Source: Fontivivens sp964399735 (GTDB lineage: Bacteria > Zhuqueibacterota > Zhuqueibacteria > Residuimicrobiales > Krinioviventaceae). Taken from it: a stretch of 29,183 nt of DNA. Within the stretch, counting starts at the first letter, position 1, and each line of letters begins with the position of its first letter. The notes under the pieces are model-generated. The model saw only the letters and a program-made list of their open reading frames with translations, was not told the DNA's origin and made no database searches. The stretch is taken from the NCBI GenBank assembly GCA_964399735.1, contig CAYNSO010000040.1, positions 1 through 29,183 on the forward strand. Reading direction: 5' to 3'. A program made the translations under genes and the position numbers. Of the stretch, positions 23,956 through 29,183 are shown in pieces.

Positions 23956-24291
23956 ATGAATGTCCTGGAATTTTCAATGAATGTAAACGCTTCCAGCCTC
24001 TTAAAAGATGCAAAAGCAAACCTGCGCCGGAATGTGTTTCCGCAGCTTGCGAATCAACTCATTCCGGCGTCAAACGCCGATTCCTGTTATTATCCTCTTA
24101 ATGATCATCATTCTATTGTGGTATTTTATGCTGATTCCGCAGTAACTGTAACAGATGTGTTCTGCCTGTTTTTTAGCAAAACCGGGCACATCATGCAGCA
24201 ACAACACTTTGAACGCCAGGCATGGAATTGTAGCCGGAAATTACTGTATAATTTATTATCCGGCAAAAAAATTGCTACAATTATTGTATAA
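23956..24291 (+). CDS. Hypothetical protein, 111 residues
   Basis: I do not recognise this protein. The frame lies 45 bp after the flavin-reductase-like gene, in the same direction, and codon choice looks like its neighbours. There is no signal peptide and no strong Shine-Dalgarno; the ATG at 23977 is an alternative start. It is moderately rich in Cys, His and aromatic residues, for example SCYYPLNDHHSIVVFY and DVFCLFFSKTGH. No metal-binding array or transmembrane helix is clear. The opposite-strand frame is shorter. It could be a real lineage-specific small protein or a chance frame. Confidence 0.45.
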   Translation: MNVLEFSMNVNASSLLKDAKANLRRNVFPQLANQLIPASNADSCYYPLNDHHSIVVFYADSAVTVTDVFCLFFSKTGHIMQQQHFERQAWNCSRKLLYNLLSGKKIATIIV

Positions 24292-24439
24292 AAGCAATAT
24301 GATGTGTATGCCAATAAAATTATAAACAGATTAACAGACATATTCATCATTTACTGGACTCTGACAGCAGATATCAGAAAAAAATATGGCAATATACAAA
24401 ACTGAATTATATCGGAAAATTGATTTCAGCGACAGGTTA

Positions 24440-24468
24440 TTGACATTGGTTAACAATTTTAATAAATT
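24440..24468 (+). promoter_or_regulatory. Candidate sigma70-type promoter for the GH13 gene
   Basis: TTGACA (24440-24445), a 17-bp spacer, then TAAATT (24463-24468). Transcription would begin about 20 nt before the ATG at 24495. It lies in a 203-bp A/T-rich spacer with no other evident gene. Confidence 0.5.
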
Positions 24469-24494
24469 GATAAAATTAAAATCAAGAGTTAAAT

Positions 24495-26813
24495 ATGAAA
24501 TCTTTTCCAAACATTTGTCTGCGGTGCATAATTGCATTGATATTATGCTACCAATTTATATTTACGGGTACATTAACAGGGAAAACTGACCAGGTGCAAC
24601 TATTAGCAGTAAAAATCAGGGGTTTCAATACGATCAGTATAAAATATCATGGCAACGCCGACGACCTGAAAGCTACGGATTTCCAGGTGAGTCCGGAGCT
24701 GAAAATTCATTCCTTATCTTTAGAAGATAATCGCATTCGGCTGGTAACGGATAAAATCGATATTACCCAAACCTGGCATTTGCATTTTAGAAACAACACA
24801 TATCAAGTCCATCCCGGCGCGGTATTGAATGAATTTTATACGGACAAGGAACTCGGCTGTATCCAGGATCATCGCGCAACACATTTCCGGTTGTTTGCGC
24901 CCCGCGCCCGTTGGGTGAAACTGGTATTGTTCAAACAGTTCTCCGATGCTAACGGCAAAGAGCATGATATGAAACGTACTAAAAATGGCGTGTGGGAATG
25001 CCGTTTGTCCGGCCACCATGCCGGCATGTATTACGCTTACAAGCTCGACCGCCCCGCCGGTGAAATGGAGCATTTCAATTCCGAGCGGTTGTTTGCAGAC
25101 CCCTATTCCCGTGTTGTTGCCACTACCAATGATTACCAGCACCACGGCAAAACCCTGATCCTGGATACCGGCGACTATGACTGGGAAGGCGACCAGCCCC
25201 TGCAGTATAAAATGCAAGATTTGATCATTTATGAATGCCATATACGCGATTTAACCGCGCATCCTTCTTCCGGTGTGCCGCAAAAACTGGCCGGCAGTTA
25301 TCCCGGCTTGATTCACAAAGATACCAGGGGCGGCATTAATTATATAAAGTCCCTTGGCGTTAACGCAGTGGAATTTTTACCCTTGCACGATTTCGGCAAT
25401 ATCGAATATCCGTACGGTCTGCCGCTCAACGGGGTCATCAACACCTGGAACCCCTACGCCCGCAATCATTGGGGCTATATGACCTCGTGGTTCTTTGCCC
25501 CGGAATCGTATTATGCCAGCGAACAAAACCTGACTCCTGGCGGCGTCTGCGGACTGGATGGCCGGCAGGTGAAGGAATTCAAGGATGTCGTCAAGGCATT
25601 TCATAAAGAAAAAATTGCCGTCATTCTTGATGTGGTTTTTAACCATGTTTCGCAGTACGATCATAATTGCTTTAAACAGATCGATAAAAATTATTTTTTC
25701 CACCTCAACGACGACCAGTCCTATACCTCAGGCAGCGGCTGCGGTAATGATTTTTACACCGCTCGTGCTATGGCCCGCAAGTTTATTGTGGATTGTATTA
25801 AATACTGGATGCAGGAATATCATGTAGACGGCTTTCGCTTTGACCTGGCGGCCATGCTGGACTGGGATACCATTGACGCCATCCGCACGGAAGCGATGAA
25901 AATCAACCCGGATGTGATTTTAATAGCCGAACCCTGGGGCGGCGGCGAATACGAACCGGCCGAATTTTCACAACATGGCTGGGGCGTGTGGAACGACCAG
26001 ATCCGCAACGGCATTAAAGGCCAATACCCGGACAAGAATCAGGGTTTTATTTTCGGGAAATTTTTTGATTTTAATAACCCCGAAACCATCAAACGTTATA
26101 TTCTTGGCAACCTGGCCGAGGACGGCGGCTTGTTCCAGAAAAAAGAACATGCTGTTAATTACCTGGAATCGCATGACGACCATACTCTGGGCGATTTTAT
26201 ACGCATTGGCCTCGGCGATGTCGGGCTGCATCAAATAACCGGCGGAACGCCCTTTGAACAAGCCCTTACGCCAAAACAGTTAGCTGTCAATAAATTGGGC
26301 GCTCTTTTGCTGTTTATCAGCCAGGGCGCAGTGATGATTCACGAGGGCCAGGAATATGCACGCAGCAAGGTGATTGCGCCAACCCTGGTGCCGGATAGCA
26401 GCGTCGGTCAGATCGACCATAACTCGTACAACAAGGATAACGAAACCAACTGGCTCAATTTTGAACACGCCGAACTGAACCGCGAACTGGTAGATTATTA
26501 CCAGGGACTGATTGCCTTGCGTAAAAAGCACCCGGCGTTCCGTCACAGCAGCAAAAAAGATATTACATTCCTTCCTCATGAATCGCCCCTGGCGCTCTGT
26601 TTTACCATTCACAAAACCGGCTCCGGTGACGACAGCAATTTCCTGGCGCTTATCAATGCCAATTTGGATGAAAAAGCAGATTTTACCCTTCCGGCGGGGA
26701 AATGGGTTGTTCTTGTCAATGCCGACTGGGCCGGAGCAGACAGCCTCGATGTTATCGGGGAGAAAACAGTCACTCTGCCGCCCACCAGCGGCATGATTTT
26801 GAAACAAAAGTAA
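24495..26813 (+). CDS. Secreted pullulanase-type GH13 alpha-glucan debranching enzyme
   Basis: A 772-residue glycoside hydrolase family 13 protein, type I pullulanase-like, predicted to hydrolyse alpha-1,6 branches. An N-terminal hydrophobic segment (about residues 10-28) suggests a signal peptide. A CBM48-like domain (THFRLFAPRARWVKLVLF, GMYYAYKL) leads into the barrel. Conserved region I is DVVFNHV; region II GFRFDLAAMLD holds the predicted nucleophile Asp450; region III LIAEPWGGG the acid Glu479; and region IV YLESHDDHT the stabilising Asp561. NHWGYMTSWFFAPE stands where type I pullulanases have YNWGYDP. The isoamylase/GlgX branch is the alternative. The gene has its own candidate promoter and a strong terminator, so it is probably monocistronic. 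Confidence 0.87.
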   Translation: MKSFPNICLRCIIALILCYQFIFTGTLTGKTDQVQLLAVKIRGFNTISIKYHGNADDLKATDFQVSPELKIHSLSLEDNRIRLVTDKIDITQTWHLHFRNNTYQVHPGAVLNEFYTDKELGCIQDHRATHFRLFAPRARWVKLVLFKQFSDANGKEHDMKRTKNGVWECRLSGHHAGMYYAYKLDRPAGEMEHFNSERLFADPYSRVVATTNDYQHHGKTLILDTGDYDWEGDQPLQYKMQDLIIYECHIRDLTAHPSSGVPQKLAGSYPGLIHKDTRGGINYIKSLGVNAVEFLPLHDFGNIEYPYGLPLNGVINTWNPYARNHWGYMTSWFFAPESYYASEQNLTPGGVCGLDGRQVKEFKDVVKAFHKEKIAVILDVVFNHVSQYDHNCFKQIDKNYFFHLNDDQSYTSGSGCGNDFYTARAMARKFIVDCIKYWMQEYHVDGFRFDLAAMLDWDTIDAIRTEAMKINPDVILIAEPWGGGEYEPAEFSQHGWGVWNDQIRNGIKGQYPDKNQGFIFGKFFDFNNPETIKRYILGNLAEDGGLFQKKEHAVNYLESHDDHTLGDFIRIGLGDVGLHQITGGTPFEQALTPKQLAVNKLGALLLFISQGAVMIHEGQEYARSKVIAPTLVPDSSVGQIDHNSYNKDNETNWLNFEHAELNRELVDYYQGLIALRKKHPAFRHSSKKDITFLPHESPLALCFTIHKTGSGDDSNFLALINANLDEKADFTLPAGKWVVLVNADWAGADSLDVIGEKTVTLPPTSGMILKQK

Positions 26814-26824
26814 TTAACAAGGCG

Positions 26825-26847
26825 CCCGGCAAGAGCCGGGTTTTTTT
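26825..26847 (+). terminator. Rho-independent terminator after the GH13 gene
   Basis: A 6-bp G/C stem (26825-26830 with 26835-26840), loop AAGA, then seven T (26841-26847). It begins 11 bp after the GH13 stop and is the clearest intrinsic terminator in the window. Confidence 0.93.
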
Positions 26848-26872
26848 ATGATAGTAAAGGTATAAATGAAAA

Positions 26873-28051
26873 ATGGCCCGATGTGTTCAACTCGATACAG
26901 AAATTATGGATGTGGTCAAACTGGCGCAGCAACTGATCCGCATCAATTCCATTCCCGGCTGCGTTCACAATGAAGGTATTTCCGGCGAAGCCCGCCTGGC
27001 AAACTGGCTTGAAGAGTTTCTCGATAAATATAATGTGCAAACCAATCTTATTCCGGTCATCGACAATCGACCCAATCTGATCGCCCGGCATCGGCAATTC
27101 AATCCCGGTCTGCCGACCCTGGCGTTTGAAGCCCACCTCGATACCGTGAGCGTTGAAGGCATGAGCATTGACCCGTTTGCCGCCGAAATCAGCGACGGCC
27201 GTTTGTACGGGCGCGGCGCCTGCGACGTCAAAGGCACCATGGCTGTGATGCTCACCGCCATGTTGCACTGGTTCAAGGGGCATCCTTTCGACCCCGGCTC
27301 ATTCAACCTGATCTTTATGGCCACTATGGGCGAGGAAGGCGGCACTCTCGGCGCGCGCGAATTATCCCGCCGCCCTATTCCACTGAATATGGTGCTCATC
27401 GGCGAGCCGACCGGTATGCAGCCGGTTATCGGCCATTTCGGCTCGTGGCGGTTTGCCGTCAAAACCACCGGCAAGTCCTGCCATTCCTCCCGGCCACAGC
27501 TGGGCATTAACGCCATCGAGCGGATAAGCCCGGCGCTGGAACTGGTTTTACACGAACTCAAACCAAACTTTGAACGCATTCCCGGCAATGCCATGAGCAT
27601 GACCAAAATTCACGGCGGTGAATTGATAAACATTGTACCCAATGCCTGCGAACTGAGTGTGGATTGCCGTTTCAAGCCGGAGACGGATATTACAGGTCAT
27701 CGGGATCGCGCCGCAGCCAAACTCTCCGCCCTGGAAGGCGTCAGCTATAACGAAATTGCCATCTTTCCACCTTTTAGCGCCAAAGCGGATTCGCAAATCC
27801 TGCTGTTGCTGGAACAAGCGCTAAATAGCCACAACCTGGAGCACGAGCGCAAATTTGAGCCCTGGTATTCGGACGCCGGGCATTTTAGCGACGCGGGTTA
27901 CGATACCGTTTTATGGGGCGTTGGCGATATGGCCCAGGCGCATAGCGAAAACGAATACATTGAAATTGAACAGTTGTATAAAGGGGTGCAAGTACTGGCA
28001 AGCATGCTGCAAAATTGCGCCGACTATTACCAGTCCAAAACCAGGCCCTGA
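26873..28051 (+). CDS. M20-family amidohydrolase (ArgE/DapE-like)
   Basis: A 392-residue zinc-dependent deacylase/peptidase. Metal ligands are recognisable: His88 in FEAHLDTVS, the bridging Asp118 in GRGACDVKGTMA, the catalytic Glu154-Glu155 pair in MGEEGG, and the C-terminal His in QAHSENEYI. IGEPTG and KTTGKSCHSSRP (dimerisation-domain His) are also present. ArgE or DapE activity is possible, but the local arginine cluster uses ArgJ, which makes ArgE unnecessary, so another N-acyl substrate is likely. ATG 26873 has only a distant AAAGG; ATG 26906 (MDVVKLAQQL) is a plausible shorter start. It follows the terminator and is 11 bp upstream of the radical SAM gene. Confidence 0.85.
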   Translation: MARCVQLDTEIMDVVKLAQQLIRINSIPGCVHNEGISGEARLANWLEEFLDKYNVQTNLIPVIDNRPNLIARHRQFNPGLPTLAFEAHLDTVSVEGMSIDPFAAEISDGRLYGRGACDVKGTMAVMLTAMLHWFKGHPFDPGSFNLIFMATMGEEGGTLGARELSRRPIPLNMVLIGEPTGMQPVIGHFGSWRFAVKTTGKSCHSSRPQLGINAIERISPALELVLHELKPNFERIPGNAMSMTKIHGGELINIVPNACELSVDCRFKPETDITGHRDRAAAKLSALEGVSYNEIAIFPPFSAKADSQILLLLEQALNSHNLEHERKFEPWYSDAGHFSDAGYDTVLWGVGDMAQAHSENEYIEIEQLYKGVQVLASMLQNCADYYQSKTRP

Positions 28052-28062
28052 GCGGGCGCCGC

Positions 28063-29183
28063 ATGGTGGTAAAACCGTTAAATTCCGTGCTGGTCAAACC
28101 TGCCGGGCCGGACTGTAACCTCGGCTGCGATTATTGCTTTTACCTGGGCAAGAGCAGCCTGTTCCCGGACAAGGTGCACCGCATGAGCGAACCGGTGTTG
28201 AAAGAACTGGTGCGCCAGGTGATGCGCACCGGCAGCAGACAGGTGTCGTTCGGCTGGCAGGGCGGTGAACCGACGCTGATGGGCGTGGACTTTTACCGCC
28301 GCGCCGTGCAATACCAGCGCCGCTATGGCGCAGCGGGACAGATCGTTGGCAATGGGCTGCAAACCAATGGCATTTTGATCGATGCGGAATGGGCGCAGTT
28401 TTTACGCGAAGCCAAATTCCTGGTGGGACTGTCGCTGGACGGCCCGCAGCACGTGCATGACCATTATCGCAAATCCAAAAGCGGCGCGCCGAGTTGGGAA
28501 AAAGTGGCGCAAGCGCGGGATGTGCTGTTGCATGCCGGCGTGGCGGTGAATGCCCTGGTGGTAGTGACCGACTATGCCGCGCGGTTTGCGCGCGAGATTT
28601 ACGAGTATCACAAAAAGCAGGGACTCGTACACATGCAGTTCATTCCCTGCATGGAGCGGGATGCGCAAAATCCGGCTAAAACTGCGCCGTATTCGGTGAC
28701 CGCAGAAGCGTACGGTCGGTTCCTGTGCGAATTGTTCGATTTGTGGAGCGGCGATTTCCGCTATGGCCAGCCCACCACCTTCATCCGTTGGTTCGATTCC
28801 GTGTTTTATAATTATGTGGGACTCCCCGCGCCGGAGTGCACCCTGCTGCCGGAGTGCGGCATTTACACCGTCATCGAGCATAATGGCGACGTGTACAGTT
28901 GCGATTTCTTTGTCGAACCGCAGTGGCAGCTGGGCAACATCATGACGGACAGTCTTGCGGAGTTGCTCAACTCGCCGCTGCAAAACCGCTTTGGCGCGCA
29001 AAAATCCGCTTTGCCGCAAGAGTGTGTGGACTGCCCCTGGCTGGCATACTGCTATGGCGGCTGCCCCCGTGACCGGCTGAGCAACCCGGCAACCGGCGGT
29101 GCCAATCATTATTGCGCGGCTTATAAAATGTTCTTTGAACACGCCGACGCCCGCCTGCGCAAACTGGCGCAGCAGTGGCGGAT
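28063..29183 (+). CDS. Radical SAM/SPASM enzyme, anaerobic sulfatase-maturase type (runs off the edge)
   Basis: About 373 codons are visible from ATG 28063 with no stop before the window end, near the usual full length of about 370-400. The radical SAM motif is CNLGCDYCFYL (Cys18, Cys22, Cys25), a CX3CX2C start placed as in anaerobic sulfatase-maturating enzymes. WQGGEPTLMG and VGLSLDGPQHVHD follow. The C-terminal SPASM region shows ECGIYTVIEHNGDVYSCDFF, then CVDCPWLAYCYGGCPRDR and a late YCAAY, giving Cys ligands for two auxiliary [4Fe-4S] clusters. Family members oxidise a Cys or Ser of sulfatases to formylglycine; related SPASM enzymes modify peptides. No sulfatase is in view. It is co-directional with the M20 gene, 11 bp away. 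No clear Shine-Dalgarno. Confidence 0.88.
   Translation, partial: MVVKPLNSVLVKPAGPDCNLGCDYCFYLGKSSLFPDKVHRMSEPVLKELVRQVMRTGSRQVSFGWQGGEPTLMGVDFYRRAVQYQRRYGAAGQIVGNGLQTNGILIDAEWAQFLREAKFLVGLSLDGPQHVHDHYRKSKSGAPSWEKVAQARDVLLHAGVAVNALVVVTDYAARFAREIYEYHKKQGLVHMQFIPCMERDAQNPAKTAPYSVTAEAYGRFLCELFDLWSGDFRYGQPTTFIRWFDSVFYNYVGLPAPECTLLPECGIYTVIEHNGDVYSCDFFVEPQWQLGNIMTDSLAELLNSPLQNRFGAQKSALPQECVDCPWLAYCYGGCPRDRLSNPATGGANHYCAAYKMFFEHADARLRKLAQQWR

Noticed and set aside
26866..26868. ATG with AAAGG spacing as the M20 gene start
   Set aside because: It is in a different frame from the M20 protein and reads into unrelated sequence; 26873 or 26906 fits the frame.

Overview
The window looks like chromosomal DNA from a draft (probably metagenome-assembled) genome of a Gram-negative bacterium. 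Two runs of exactly 100 N (1096-1195 and 3692-3791) are scaffold-gap placeholders inside argD and proC. A secreted protein with a GWxTD-like domain, a Tat-exported TldD and the overall gene style suggest an FCB-superphylum or neighbouring lineage (Calditrichota/KSB1-like). That placement rests on memory of the families and is weak. I saw no tRNA, rRNA, CRISPR array, transposase or phage gene.

Left half (1-13591), all on the minus strand and read from right to left: a candidate promoter and a leader peptide very rich in Leu/Val/Ile precede ilvB-ilvN-ilvC-leuA-leuB-cimA-argJ, then a 330-bp gene-free stretch packed with hairpins, then proC-argC-argB-argD-argA. Many junctions overlap by 1-4 bp. 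The set covers the first two steps of valine/isoleucine synthesis, the entry and dehydrogenase steps of leucine synthesis, the citramalate route to 2-oxobutyrate (isoleucine without threonine), the acetylated route from glutamate to ornithine, and the last step of proline synthesis. leuC, leuD, ilvD, ilvE and argF/G/H are not in view.

Middle (13861-19357), plus strand: glycerate 2-kinase, a TldD/TldE metalloprotease pair in which only TldD carries a Tat signal, and a membrane-anchored endonuclease/exonuclease/phosphatase-family protein. A nitroreductase (19399-20025) is on the minus strand.

Right part (20239-29183), plus strand: a secreted TPR/GWxTD-type protein translationally coupled to a SAM methyltransferase, a flavin-reductase-like protein, an unrecognised 111-aa protein, a secreted pullulanase-type GH13 enzyme with its own promoter and a strong intrinsic terminator, an M20 (ArgE/DapE-like) amidohydrolase, and a radical SAM/SPASM enzyme of the anaerobic sulfatase-maturase type that runs off the right edge.

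Most notable signals: (1) a candidate branched-chain amino-acid attenuator upstream of ilvB, with a 65-aa leader whose Ile-Ile-Thr-Leu-Leu codons form one side of interlocking inverted repeats; (2) a tandem array of about nine unrelated-sequence hairpins between argJ and proC; (3) a near-identical 13-bp direct repeat bracketing the ilv leader.
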